Shown here: piece by piece, positions 7,789-15,463 of the stretch
Layout of the letters: each line of letters starts with the position of its first letter
Position numbering within the stretch: position 1 is the first letter of the stretch
Translations under genes and position numbers: made by a program
Assembly (NCBI GenBank): GCA_910585895.1
Contig: CAJUHY010000023.1
Coordinates: forward strand, 1 to 37,411
DNA: 37,411 nt
Direction: 5' to 3'
Source of the DNA: an uncultured Lachnospiraceae bacterium
GTDB lineage: Bacteria; Bacillota; Clostridia; Lachnospirales; Lachnospiraceae
The notes under the pieces: generated by a model
The model's database searches: none
What the model saw: the letters and a program-made list of their open reading frames with translations, nothing else
What the model was told of the DNA's origin: nothing

Positions 7789-8247
7789 ATGAAACAGTAC
7801 AGCAAAATCATATTTGTGTGTGAAAGTGGGACGAGCAGAGCTCCTATGGCAGAAGCCATTATGAAGGAATACATCATCAAATATCCGGTTGAGATTGAAA
7901 GCAGGGGCTTAGTAGTGCTTTTCCCAGAGCCTCTGAATCAGAAAGCAGAAGCCATCCTGATTAGCAATGGCATCAATATGCCGGAAAAAATGTCCCGTCA
8001 GCTGGAGGAGGAAGATTTATCCCCGGAAAACCTGCTGCTTACTTTTGAGGCGGCGCAAAAAGAGAAAATCTTAGAAGATTTTGCGGAGGCAGCACATGCC
8101 AATGTGGAAGTTTTGACAGAACTGGTGGGGGATGAACTGGAAATACTAAATCCATATGGGGGCACTCTGCAGTCTTATGGGCTATGTTATGAGACCTTAA
8201 ATAAGACGGTCCAGAAGTTAGTAAATCTTATCAATGAAGCAGAATGA
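7789..8247 (+). CDS. Low-molecular-weight protein tyrosine phosphatase-like protein with altered active site
   Basis: This 152-residue protein has the low-molecular-weight phosphatase fold and sits where ywlE sits in Bacillus. The P-loop reads CESGTSRAPMAE, so the Cys-x5-Arg signature is kept. The usual C-terminal Asp-Pro-Tyr general acid motif reads NPYGGTLQSYGLCYE, with Asn in place of the catalytic Asp. YwlE of Bacillus is a protein-arginine phosphatase; with the acid replaced, this protein may be slow, a trap for phosphoproteins, or simply divergent. The start at 7789 is chosen because GGAGG at 7777-7781 precedes it and an upstream in-frame ATG at 7759 overlaps the end of ywlC. Confidence 0.85.
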   Translation: MKQYSKIIFVCESGTSRAPMAEAIMKEYIIKYPVEIESRGLVVLFPEPLNQKAEAILISNGINMPEKMSRQLEEEDLSPENLLLTFEAAQKEKILEDFAEAAHANVEVLTELVGDELEILNPYGGTLQSYGLCYETLNKTVQKLVNLINEAE

Positions 8248-8315
8248 GAGTCGGTGGGATAAAGCAGAACAGTGTAACAAGCGGAAATACAAAAGGATAA
8301 CGGAGAGGAGACAGA

Positions 8316-8945
8316 ATGGCAAAAGTTATAGTAATGGAGCATCCTCTGATTCAGCATAAGATAGGCTGGATTCGACGGACAACTACAGGTTCCAAAGATT
8401 TCAGGAAAATTATTGGGGAAATTGCAATGCTGATGTGTTATGAGGCAACCAGAGAATTAGAACTTATGGATATTGAGATTGAAACGCCCATTTGTACTAC
8501 TACAGCCAAGGCGTTGAAAGGCAAGAAACTTGCCGTAATCCCTATCCTCAGAGCAGGACTGGGCATGGTAGACGGCGTGTTGGAGATTATTCCGGCGGCG
8601 AAGGTCGGTCATATCGGGTTATACCGTGATCCGGAAACGCTAGAGCCAGTGGAGTATTACTGCAAACTTCCGGAAGACTGTGCAGAGCGTGAGGTGTTTG
8701 TGGTGGACCCCATGTTAGCGACCGGAGGTTCAGCAGTGGAGGCAATTCGCATGTTGAAGAACAAAGGCGTAAAAAGTATACATTTTATGTGCATTATAGC
8801 TGCGCCCGAAGGCGTGGAAGCGATGAAACAGGAGCACCCGGACGTAGACATTTATATTGGCGCTCTGGATGAGAAATTAAATGAGCATGGTTATATTGTT
8901 CCGGGGTTAGGAGATGCCGGAGACCGCATTTTTGGCACAAAGTAA
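8316..8945 (+). CDS. upp: Uracil phosphoribosyltransferase
   Basis: This 209-residue enzyme converts uracil and PRPP to UMP in pyrimidine salvage. It has the normal family length. The PRPP-binding loop is VDPMLATGGSAVEAI, the region before it is PILRAGLGMVDGVLE, and the C-terminal uracil-binding segment is GYIVPGLGDAGDRIFGT. GGAGAGGAG precedes the ATG. The gene adjoins a dCMP deaminase and the atp operon, and upp next to atp is a common Firmicute arrangement. Confidence 0.97.
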   Translation: MAKVIVMEHPLIQHKIGWIRRTTTGSKDFRKIIGEIAMLMCYEATRELELMDIEIETPICTTTAKALKGKKLAVIPILRAGLGMVDGVLEIIPAAKVGHIGLYRDPETLEPVEYYCKLPEDCAEREVFVVDPMLATGGSAVEAIRMLKNKGVKSIHFMCIIAAPEGVEAMKQEHPDVDIYIGALDEKLNEHGYIVPGLGDAGDRIFGTK

Positions 8946-9022
8946 TGGCGCTTTCAGGATGGGATTGTAAATGGACACTGAGGTATCGTAAGTGAGGCTT
9001 GGTAAGCTGTTAAGGAGGCAGA

Positions 9023-9508
9023 ATGGGCGGTAAAAGACAGGATTACATTACGTGGGATGAATATTTTATGGGAGTTGCGATGCTGTCGGCAATGCGCTCC
9101 AAAGATCCCAATACACAGGTGGGGGCATGTATTGTCAGTGACGACAACACGATTCTGTCCATGGGTTACAACGGATTTCCTAAAGGATGTTCTGATGATG
9201 AATTTCCCTGGAGCCGTCAAGCAGAGCCGTTGGACAATAAGTATCTGTACACGACACACAGTGAGCTGAACGCTATTTTAAATTACCGCGGCGGCAGTCT
9301 TGAGGGAGCAAAGTTATATGTTTCGCTGTTTCCCTGCAATGAGTGTGCTAAGGCGATTATTCAGGCGGGCATCAGAACTGTGATTTATGATAGTGATAAG
9401 TATAAGGACACGCCGTCGGTCATTGCTTCTAAGCGGATGATGGATGCGGCGGGGGTACGCTATTATCAGTATACCCATACGCACAGGGAAGTGAAAATGG
9501 TATTATAA
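9023..9508 (+). CDS. Deoxycytidylate (dCMP) deaminase
   Basis: This 161-residue zinc enzyme deaminates dCMP to dUMP for dTTP synthesis. Visible motifs are RSKDPNTQVGA near the N-terminus, the zinc ligand and catalytic pair in THSELNAI, and the two zinc Cys in PCNECAK. The length fits the ComEB/dCMP deaminase family. AAGGAGGCAGA precedes the ATG at 9023. With upp it forms a small pyrimidine salvage pair between ywlC and the ATP synthase genes. Confidence 0.93.
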   Translation: MGGKRQDYITWDEYFMGVAMLSAMRSKDPNTQVGACIVSDDNTILSMGYNGFPKGCSDDEFPWSRQAEPLDNKYLYTTHSELNAILNYRGGSLEGAKLYVSLFPCNECAKAIIQAGIRTVIYDSDKYKDTPSVIASKRMMDAAGVRYYQYTHTHREVKMVL

Positions 9509-9525
9509 AATATTTACGTTAGGAA

Positions 9526-9554
9526 TGGACATTTGTAGTAAAAATAGATATAAT
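9526..9554 (+). promoter_or_regulatory. Promoter of the ATP synthase operon
   Basis: TGGACA (9526-9531) and TATAAT (9549-9554) are spaced by 17 bases and lie just after the dCMP deaminase stop. Transcription would start near 9561, before the GTG start of atpZ at 9618. This also argues against the longer upstream reading frame that opens at 9525. Confidence 0.7.
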
Positions 9555-9617
9555 ATTCTTTATAGCGGACAGATTTGTATATTTTGTTCGGGAAACATAG
9601 ACTGGGAGGTGCCTCAT

Positions 9618-10001
9618 GTGAAATATGACAAAAGCGTATATCGTTCCTTGACGTTAATTACGCAGTTTGGAATTAACATGCTGGTGCCTATTTTTTTATG
9701 CACAATCGCAGGAGTATATATTGGCAAAAGGTTTTCTGTGGAATGGGTTGTGATTCCGCTGTTTGTAGTTGGAGCGCTTGCAGGATTCCGCAATGTCTTT
9801 ATTATGGCACATAAAATATATTCTAAGGAGAGCCCGTCAAGAGGTAAAGGCACGCGCCGGGTGGAGCCGGCCGGCACGGCGAGGACCGTTGAGAATGCGG
9901 TCAGACAGCCGGAGTGTGGGAAAGAATCCGATGAGTCTTTGGCGGACAGTATGCATAATTGTCATTTAGAAAAGGAGAGCCATTATGCTGAAAAGAATTA
10001 A
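9618..10001 (+). CDS. atpZ: AtpZ/AtpI-family membrane protein
   Basis: This small membrane protein of 127 residues has two predicted transmembrane helices (ITQFGINMLVPIFLCTIAGVY and VVIPLFVVGALAGFRNVFIM) followed by a charged hydrophilic tail. It matches the AtpZ type found first in F-ATPase operons, where it is thought to help with assembly or ion supply. The GTG start at 9618 is chosen because GGGAGGT lies at 9604-9610, and the longer frame from 9525 would begin inside the promoter. The tail has many Arg and Glu residues and little conservation. The 3' end overlaps atpI by 17 bases. Confidence 0.8.
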   Translation: MKYDKSVYRSLTLITQFGINMLVPIFLCTIAGVYIGKRFSVEWVVIPLFVVGALAGFRNVFIMAHKIYSKESPSRGKGTRRVEPAGTARTVENAVRQPECGKESDESLADSMHNCHLEKESHYAEKN

Positions 10002-10428
10002 TCCGGTACTTCCAGAATTGCTTGCCGGAATACTGTTATATGGGATTGTGCTTCAGTTTACGGGGATGTGGTTTGTAAAAGATAAGCTGCAGTACTCGTT
10101 TGGGCTGTGGATTGGCATTTTTCTGGCGATAGGGATGGCAGTTAATATGGCGATAGTTATCCTGGATTCCGTGGATATGATGGCTGCCAGAGGGAGAGCA
10201 GTGCGTACGGGATTCTGGTCGGTGCTGCGTTATGTGGTGGTTGTCGGGGTCTTTGCCGCAGCATTGTATTTTAAATTGGCGAATCCGCTTATTATGTTTT
10301 TGGGCCTGATGGGGCTGAAAGTATCTGCCTATTTACAGCCTGTGCTGCATAAATATATGGTACGTATGCCCAAAAAGGGCGGGAAAATGCCGGTTGATTC
10401 AGAAAAGTCATCTGTAAATTCAGATTGA
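9985..10428 (+). CDS. atpI: ATP synthase subunit I-like protein
   Basis: This 147-residue protein has four predicted transmembrane helices (for example LLAGILLYGIVLQFTGMWFV, FGLWIGIFLAIGMAVNMAIVI, VLRYVVVVGVFAAALYF). It is the usual second small membrane protein before atpB; AtpI homologues assist assembly of the c ring. It overlaps the end of atpZ and ends 35 bases before atpB. AAAGGAGAG precedes the ATG. The family is weakly conserved, so the call relies on topology and position. Confidence 0.78.
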   Translation: MLKRINPVLPELLAGILLYGIVLQFTGMWFVKDKLQYSFGLWIGIFLAIGMAVNMAIVILDSVDMMAARGRAVRTGFWSVLRYVVVVGVFAAALYFKLANPLIMFLGLMGLKVSAYLQPVLHKYMVRMPKKGGKMPVDSEKSSVNSD

Positions 10429-10463
10429 TGAATATAAATATTTTACTGTAAGGAGGTGAGAGA

Positions 10464-11198
10464 GTGCAGGATGCGATTTTATTGTCTTCCGGTCCGGATA
10501 TAGATATTATGGTAAAAGGACTCTTTTCCTATGAACTGTTCGGACAGACCTTTTGGATTACGACTACCCATGTGTGCCTGCTGATTGTCATGTTGGTACT
10601 GACGGTATTTTCCATTGCGGCAAATCGGGCCATGAAACACGCTTCGGAAGTTCCGGGCGGGTTCCAGAATGTGGTGGAGTTGATTGTGGAAATGCTTGAC
10701 AAGATGGTTCACGGCGTTATGGGCAAAAGCGGAGACAAGTTTGTTAATTATATTGGAACCATATTTATTTTTATTCTGATTTCCAATATTTCAGGGCTGT
10801 TTGGCCTGCGTCCGCCAACAGCGGATTACGGTGTGACATTCCCTTTGGCATTGCTGAGTTTTATCCTGATTCATTTTAATCAGTTTAAATATCAGAAGCC
10901 GAAAGATATTTGGGTTGATATGTGTTCACCATTGCCGCCATGGCTGCCCATCTGGTTCCCCATTAACGTAATCAGCGAGCTTGCGGTGCCGGTTTCCCTG
11001 TCATTGCGTCTTTTTGCAAATATTTTGTCAGGAACAATCATCATGGCATTGATTTATGCGCTGCTGTCCAAGATCGCATACTTCTGGCCGGGTGCATTAC
11101 ATGCATACTTTGATATTTTTTCCGGCTGCATCCAGACCTATGTGTTCTGTATGCTGACTATGACCTATATCAGCAACGCTATTGGCGAGGAAGAATAG
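10464..11198 (+). CDS. atpB: ATP synthase F0 subunit a
   Basis: This 244-residue integral membrane subunit forms the ion half-channels beside the c ring. The key helix reads VSLSLRLFANILSGTII and contains the essential Arg facing the c-subunit carboxylate. Other family features are NISGLFGLRPPTADYG and the final helix before MLTMTYISNAIGEEE. It starts with GTG at 10464 after a strong AAGGAGGTG. The 296-base gap to atpE downstream holds the tandem leader repeats. Confidence 0.96.
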   Translation: MQDAILLSSGPDIDIMVKGLFSYELFGQTFWITTTHVCLLIVMLVLTVFSIAANRAMKHASEVPGGFQNVVELIVEMLDKMVHGVMGKSGDKFVNYIGTIFIFILISNISGLFGLRPPTADYGVTFPLALLSFILIHFNQFKYQKPKDIWVDMCSPLPPWLPIWFPINVISELAVPVSLSLRLFANILSGTIIMALIYALLSKIAYFWPGALHAYFDIFSGCIQTYVFCMLTMTYISNAIGEEE

Positions 11199-11315
11199 GG
11201 TTTATCAGGCATAGCCTGTCAGTGCTGGCGAATTTCCCAGCCAGGATAAATTCAGGGAAATATGTAGCGGACGAGATTCCGGAAAGAGACAACGTATATT
11301 GAAGGAGGAAAGCAA

Positions 11316-11387
11316 ATGCGAAGCATTTTAAACATGCTTTCCGACGAACTGGCAGGTGCCGCGAAGAGGCACGTGCCGCTACCATAA
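11316..11387 (+). CDS. 23-residue mini-ORF, copy 1, in the atpB-atpE leader
   Basis: AAGGAGGAA sits seven bases before the ATG, and the frame begins MRSILNMLSDELAGAAK and ends HVPLP before TAA. The peptide has no recognised family. Its start codon lies inside a small hairpin. It may be translated to keep ribosomes on the leader and feed atpE, or the frame may be incidental to an RNA structure. The near-perfect second copy is too recent to give evolutionary evidence for coding. Confidence 0.4.
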   Translation: MRSILNMLSDELAGAAKRHVPLP

Positions 11388-11404
11388 TTAAAGGAGGAAA
11401 GCAA

Positions 11405-11476
11405 ATGCAAAGCATTTTAAACATGCTTTCCGACGAACTGGCAGGTGCCGCGAAGAGGCACGTGCCGCTACCATAA
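11405..11476 (+). CDS. 23-residue mini-ORF, copy 2, in the atpB-atpE leader
   Basis: This is identical to copy 1 except that residue 2 is Gln instead of Arg (A11409). It has the same ribosome binding site and spacing. Its TAA at 11474-11476 lies 18 bases before the atpE ATG, with the atpE ribosome binding site in between. Translation of this frame would bring ribosomes to the atpE start region. Confidence 0.4.
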   Translation: MQSILNMLSDELAGAAKRHVPLP

Positions 11477-11494
11477 TTAAAGGAGGAATTATCT

Positions 11495-11752
11495 ATGGAT
11501 AACATTACAGGAGCAGAATTAATCAGAGCTTGTTCAGCAATCGGTGCAGGTCTTGCGGTTATCGCAGGTATCGGACCTGGTATTGGACAGGGTATTGCAG
11601 CAGGACACGCAGCAGCAGCAGTAGGAAGAAACCCGGGTGCAAAATCTGACATTACCTCTACTATGCTTTTAGGTCAGGCGGTAGCAGAGACCACAGGTCT
11701 GTATGGTTTGCTGGTAGCAATCCTGTTACTGTTCGTACAGCCATTGAAATAG
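11495..11752 (+). CDS. atpE: ATP synthase F0 subunit c, Na+-type signature
   Basis: This 85-residue hairpin protein is the rotor ring subunit. Helix 1 contains the glycine-rich GAGLAVIAGIGPGIGQG and helix 2 contains GQAVAETTGLYG with the ion-binding Glu65. Gln32, Val63, Glu65, Thr66, Thr67 and Tyr70 are all present; in the Na+ enzyme of Ilyobacter tartaricus the matching set is Gln32, Val63, Glu65, Ser66, Thr67, Tyr70. This indicates a sodium-coupled ring. The polar loop RNPGAK is normal. The strong AAAGGAGGAATT at 11479-11490 and the upstream repeats fit the high expression this multi-copy subunit needs. Confidence 0.96.
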   Translation: MDNITGAELIRACSAIGAGLAVIAGIGPGIGQGIAAGHAAAAVGRNPGAKSDITSTMLLGQAVAETTGLYGLLVAILLLFVQPLK

Positions 11753-11834
11753 GAAGCGAAACGCAGCGTAATAATTAAGGAATGTCATAACAAGCATACC
11801 TTTATGCGCAATAATTATGAAAGGAGGCCCGGCC

Positions 11835-12350
11835 TTGGAACAATTATTTGGCTTAAATCCCCAGCTATTGCATGATACCCTGCTTTCTTTGTTTGCCATC
11901 CTGTTCCTGTTTACGCTGATGTCTTATTTGTTGTTTAATCCGGCAAAGAAGATGCTCAAGGACAGGCAGGAACGTATCAAGAATGATATTGATACAGCGC
12001 GTAAAGACAAAGAGGAAGCCGCTGCTGTCAAAGAGGAATATGAGCAGAAGCTCAAGGGTATTGAGAAGGAAGCGGAGGAAATATTAAGTGAGGCCCGCCA
12101 GAAAGCTTTAAAGAATCAAACAAAGATTGTGGATGAGGCAAAAGAAGAGGCTGCAAGAATCATCAAGCGTGCTAACGAGGAAGCTCTGTTGGAGAAGAAG
12201 CGCGTGATGGATGAGGCAAAACAGGAAATGATTGCGATTGCCTCCATGATGGCAGGGAAAGTTGTCACAGCCTCTATCGATACATCCATTCAGGATACAT
12301 TGGTGGATGAGACATTAAAGGAAATAGGTGAGAGCACATGGCAAAGCTAG
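11835..12350 (+). CDS. atpF: ATP synthase F0 subunit b
   Basis: This 171-residue peripheral stalk subunit has one N-terminal transmembrane helix (LLSLFAILFLFTLMSYLLF) and a long charged coiled coil (about 45-150). TTG at 11835 is preferred as the start because AAGGAGG lies at 11821-11827 with 7 bases of spacing. The in-frame ATG at 11817 lies upstream of that site and would encode it. The start of atpH overlaps its last 13 bases. The 82-base gap after atpE contains a short hairpin (GCATA/TATGC). Confidence 0.94.
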   Translation: MEQLFGLNPQLLHDTLLSLFAILFLFTLMSYLLFNPAKKMLKDRQERIKNDIDTARKDKEEAAAVKEEYEQKLKGIEKEAEEILSEARQKALKNQTKIVDEAKEEAARIIKRANEEALLEKKRVMDEAKQEMIAIASMMAGKVVTASIDTSIQDTLVDETLKEIGESTWQS

Positions 12351-12895
12351 TATCCAAAACATATGGGGATGCATTGTTTGAGCTTGCTGTGGAATCTGGT
12401 CAGATGGATGAGATGTTGGAAGAGGCGAGGCTTATTAGCCAGATTCTCCATGAAGACAACGAGCTTTCCAAACTGATGAATCACCCGAAAATCGTAAAAG
12501 AAGAGAAAATAGGGATTCTGGAACAGGTGTTTAAGGGCAGAGTTCAGGATGAAGTTACAGGACTGATGCGTATGCTTGTCTCCAAGGGTCATTACGGTGA
12601 AATGGAATCTGTGTTTGCATATTTCATTGACCAGGTAAAAGAACATAAAAATATCGGCACCGCTTACGTGACTGCGCCTATGCCGCTTTCGGACAGTCAG
12701 AAGGAGCAGGTGAAGAAAAGGTTATTAGAGACCACGAAATATGTCGAATTTGAGATGCACTATGATGTGGATGAAAGTTTAATCGGCGGCTTGGTAATTC
12801 GGATTGGAGACAGAGTACTTGACAGCAGCGTGAAGAGCAGGCTGGTGACTTTGACCCGGGAATTATCGAAAATACAGTTGAAAGTAGGTGAATAA
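12338..12895 (+). CDS. atpH: ATP synthase F1 subunit delta
   Basis: This 185-residue subunit caps F1 and joins it to the b-subunit stalk. It begins MAKLVSKTYGDALFELA, typical of OSCP/delta proteins, and has the conserved C-terminal strand-helix stretch DESLIGGLVIRIGDRVLDSSVKS (positions about 147-170). Its start overlaps the end of atpF by 13 bases with GGTGAGAG upstream, indicating coupled translation. Confidence 0.95.
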   Translation: MAKLVSKTYGDALFELAVESGQMDEMLEEARLISQILHEDNELSKLMNHPKIVKEEKIGILEQVFKGRVQDEVTGLMRMLVSKGHYGEMESVFAYFIDQVKEHKNIGTAYVTAPMPLSDSQKEQVKKRLLETTKYVEFEMHYDVDESLIGGLVIRIGDRVLDSSVKSRLVTLTRELSKIQLKVGE

Positions 12896-12899
12896 TTCC

Positions 12900-14405
12900 A
12901 TGAATTTAAGACCAGAGGAAATAAGTTCTGTCATTAAAGAACAGGTGAAACGGTATGCCGCACAGCTTGAAGTATCTGATGTCGGAACGGTTATCCAGGT
13001 GGCAGACGGCATTGCACGTATTCATGGTCTGGAAAATGCCATGCAGGGCGAATTGTTAGAGTTTCCTGGCGAAGTCTATGGAATGGTGTTGAATCTGGAA
13101 GAAGATAATGTTGGTGCCGTATTGTTAGGAGACCATAAGAACATCAACGAAGGCGATACCGTTAAGACAACGGGAAGGGTAGTAGAGGTACCGGTAGGCG
13201 ATGCCATGACCGGGCGTGTAGTAAATGCTTTGGGGCAGCCCATTGATGGAAAAGGACCCATTGAGACTACAAAATATAGACAGATTGAGAGAGTTGCATC
13301 CGGTGTTATTTCCAGAAAGTCCGTAGATACGCCGCTGCAGACAGGTATTAAGGCGATTGACTCTATGATTCCGATTGGCAGGGGTCAGCGTGAGCTGATT
13401 ATCGGCGACCGGCAGACAGGTAAGACAGCAATTGCTGTTGATACCATTATCAACCAGAAGGGTCAGGGAGTGAAATGTATCTATGTGGCAATCGGGCAGA
13501 AAGCTTCTACAGTTGCAACGATTGTAAAGACGTTTGAAGAGTTCGGCGCCATGGATTATACCACAGTAGTGGCATCCACTGCCAGTGAGCTTGCGCCGTT
13601 ACAGTATATCGCTCCTTATGCAGGATGTGCGATTGGAGAGGAATGGATGGAAAATGGACAGGATGTGCTTGTTGTCTATGATGATTTAAGTAAACATGCA
13701 ACGGCTTATCGTACCCTTTCCTTACTGCTTCGCCGTCCGCCAGGACGTGAGGCATATCCTGGTGATGTATTCTATCTGCATTCCAGACTTTTGGAACGTG
13801 CAGCCAGGTTATCTGAGAAACTGGGAGGCGGTTCTTTGACAGCCCTGCCTATCATTGAGACACAGGCAGGAGACGTTTCCGCATATATTCCTACCAATGT
13901 AATTTCCATTACAGATGGTCAGATTTATTTGGAGACAGAAATGTTTAACTCAGGATTTCGCCCGGCAATCAACGCTGGTCTGTCCGTATCACGAGTGGGC
14001 GGTGCGGCGCAGATTAAGGCGATGAAGAAGATTGCAGCGCCTATCCGTGTGGAGTTGGCACAGTTCCGTGAGCTTGCTGCATTTGCACAGTTCGGCTCAG
14101 AATTGGATGCAGACACAACAGAGAAGCTTGCACAGGGTGAGAGAATCCGTGAGATGCTCAAGCAGCCGCAGTATAAGCCAATGGCGGTAGAGTATCAGGT
14201 TATGATTATTTACGCAGCGACGAAGAAATATCTTTTGGATGTTCCGGTTGCAGATATTCTCCGTTTTGAGGAGGAACTGTTTGACTTTATAGACACGAAG
14301 TACCCGGAGATTCCAGAAGCTATCCGTACCGATAAGGAAATCAAAGAGGATACGGAGAAGAAGCTGGTGAAAGCAATTGAGGAATGTAAGGCACAGTTTA
14401 AATAG
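12900..14405 (+). CDS. atpA: ATP synthase F1 subunit alpha
   Basis: This 501-residue non-catalytic nucleotide-binding subunit begins MNLRPEEISSVIKEQ, the usual start. The P-loop is GDRQTGKTA, and the conserved DDLSKHATAYR and PGREAYPGDVFYLHSRLLERA regions are present. ATG at 12900 is chosen over a GTG at 12888 because AGGTGA at 12884-12889 is well spaced for it and the N-terminus matches the family. It overlaps nothing but follows the atpH stop by four bases. Confidence 0.97.
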   Translation: MNLRPEEISSVIKEQVKRYAAQLEVSDVGTVIQVADGIARIHGLENAMQGELLEFPGEVYGMVLNLEEDNVGAVLLGDHKNINEGDTVKTTGRVVEVPVGDAMTGRVVNALGQPIDGKGPIETTKYRQIERVASGVISRKSVDTPLQTGIKAIDSMIPIGRGQRELIIGDRQTGKTAIAVDTIINQKGQGVKCIYVAIGQKASTVATIVKTFEEFGAMDYTTVVASTASELAPLQYIAPYAGCAIGEEWMENGQDVLVVYDDLSKHATAYRTLSLLLRRPPGREAYPGDVFYLHSRLLERAARLSEKLGGGSLTALPIIETQAGDVSAYIPTNVISITDGQIYLETEMFNSGFRPAINAGLSVSRVGGAAQIKAMKKIAAPIRVELAQFRELAAFAQFGSELDADTTEKLAQGERIREMLKQPQYKPMAVEYQVMIIYAATKKYLLDVPVADILRFEEELFDFIDTKYPEIPEAIRTDKEIKEDTEKKLVKAIEECKAQFK

Positions 14406-14437
14406 AGACAGCAGAATCAGTTAGGTGGTGAATCATT

Positions 14438-15295
14438 ATGGCGTCCATGAGGGACATTAAAAGAAGAAAAGGCAGCATACAAAGTACGCAGCAAATCACA
14501 AAAGCCATGAAGCTTGTTTCTACTGTCAAATTGCAGAAAGCGAGAAACCGTGCAGAGCAGTCCAATCCATATTTCAACCATATGTATCAGACCGTGACTT
14601 CCATGCTTGCGAGAAGCGGCAGTTTGAATCATCCTTATTTAAAAGCAGGTGATTCTAATAAGAAAGCAATCATTACGATTGCATCTAACCGTGGACTTGC
14701 AGGAGGCTATAATTCCAATATTGTGAAACTTGTCACAAGCAGCGGCATTGCTGTGGAAGATGCCCAGATTTACATGATTGGGCGCAAGGCAAAGGAACAG
14801 TTGATGCGCAGGGGCTATGAGATTAAAGCAGATTATTCTGACGTGATTGAAGGTCCTACCTACGAGGATGCGCTTACAATCTGTAAGGAAGTCTTAGAAG
14901 CATTCAGCAAGGGAGAGATTGGAGAAATCTACCTGGCATACACACATTTTAAGAATACGGTGAGCCATGAGCCTACGCTGATGAAGCTGCTTCCGGTTGA
15001 GTTTGACGAAGCAGATTTGCAGGAGACAGACAGCAATTTGCTGATGAATTATGAGCCTAATGAGGAAGAAGCGTTGGACCTGATTATTCCAAAGTATCTG
15101 ACCAGCCTCTTTTATGGGGCGTTGGTAGAGGCGGTAGCCAGTGAAAATGGCGCCAGGATGCAGGCGATGGATTCCGCAACAAGCAATGCAGATGAAATGA
15201 TCAGTGATTTGACATTGAAATATAACAGGGCGCGCCAGGGCTCTATTACACAGGAGCTTACCGAGATTATTGCTGGCGCAGAGGCAATATCCTAA
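14438..15295 (+). CDS. atpG: ATP synthase F1 subunit gamma
   Basis: This 285-residue central stalk subunit begins with MASMRDIKRRKGSIQSTQQI and contains KAMKLVSTVKLQKAR, both hallmarks of gamma. The C-terminal helix ends RQGSITQELTEIIAGAEAI, also conserved. The ribosome binding site is AGGTGG before ATG at 14438. Its stop codon lies inside a long RNA hairpin (15283-15320). Confidence 0.96.
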   Translation: MASMRDIKRRKGSIQSTQQITKAMKLVSTVKLQKARNRAEQSNPYFNHMYQTVTSMLARSGSLNHPYLKAGDSNKKAIITIASNRGLAGGYNSNIVKLVTSSGIAVEDAQIYMIGRKAKEQLMRRGYEIKADYSDVIEGPTYEDALTICKEVLEAFSKGEIGEIYLAYTHFKNTVSHEPTLMKLLPVEFDEADLQETDSNLLMNYEPNEEEALDLIIPKYLTSLFYGALVEAVASENGARMQAMDSATSNADEMISDLTLKYNRARQGSITQELTEIIAGAEAIS

Positions 15296-15463
15296 ACGCA
15301 AAGCGTTTAGGTATATTGCCTAGATATCGTAGGCTGCCCCAAAGGAAGATGCCGCATAATTGCGGCGGGGAAGCCGCGGCAGAAGTGCAAGTATGCACTT
15401 CTGATTACTACTTAGGCTGAGAAGTAATCTAGTCTGAGATAACAATTATTAAGGAGTGAAATT
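15283..15463 (+). promoter_or_regulatory. Multi-hairpin intercistronic region between atpG and atpD
   Basis: A stem of about 17 base pairs with one bulge spans 15283-15320 around the atpG stop (core CCTAAACGC/GCGTTTAGG, loop AAA). Next, GCCGCA (15351-15356) can pair with TGCGGC (15361-15366), and GCGGC (15362-15366) can pair instead with GCCGC (15373-15377). A perfect 9-bp stem follows (AGAAGTGCA 15381-15389, TGCACTTCT 15394-15402), then GATTACT/AGTAATC (15403-15429). None has a T-run, so these are not classic terminators. They may set mRNA stability or the atpD level. Confidence 0.6.

Larger units (their letters stand above)
11302..11479 (+). repeat. Two-copy 89-bp tandem duplication before atpE
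   Basis: Copy 1 is 11302-11390 and copy 2 is 11391-11479; they differ at one base (G11320 against A11409). Each copy begins with AAGGAGGAA, and the same nine bases recur at 11480 as the atpE ribosome binding site. Each copy contains a hairpin around the mini-ORF start codon (AAAGCA...TGCTTT outer arms, AATGC/GCATT inner arms) and a second hairpin GGCAGGTGCC/GGCACGTGCC with a 7-base loop and one G-G mismatch. The single difference lies in the apical loop of the first hairpin, so both stems are intact. Confidence 0.97.

Noticed and set aside
15283..15320. Terminator after atpG
   Set aside because: The stem is strong but has no T-run, and atpD and atpC downstream need the transcript.
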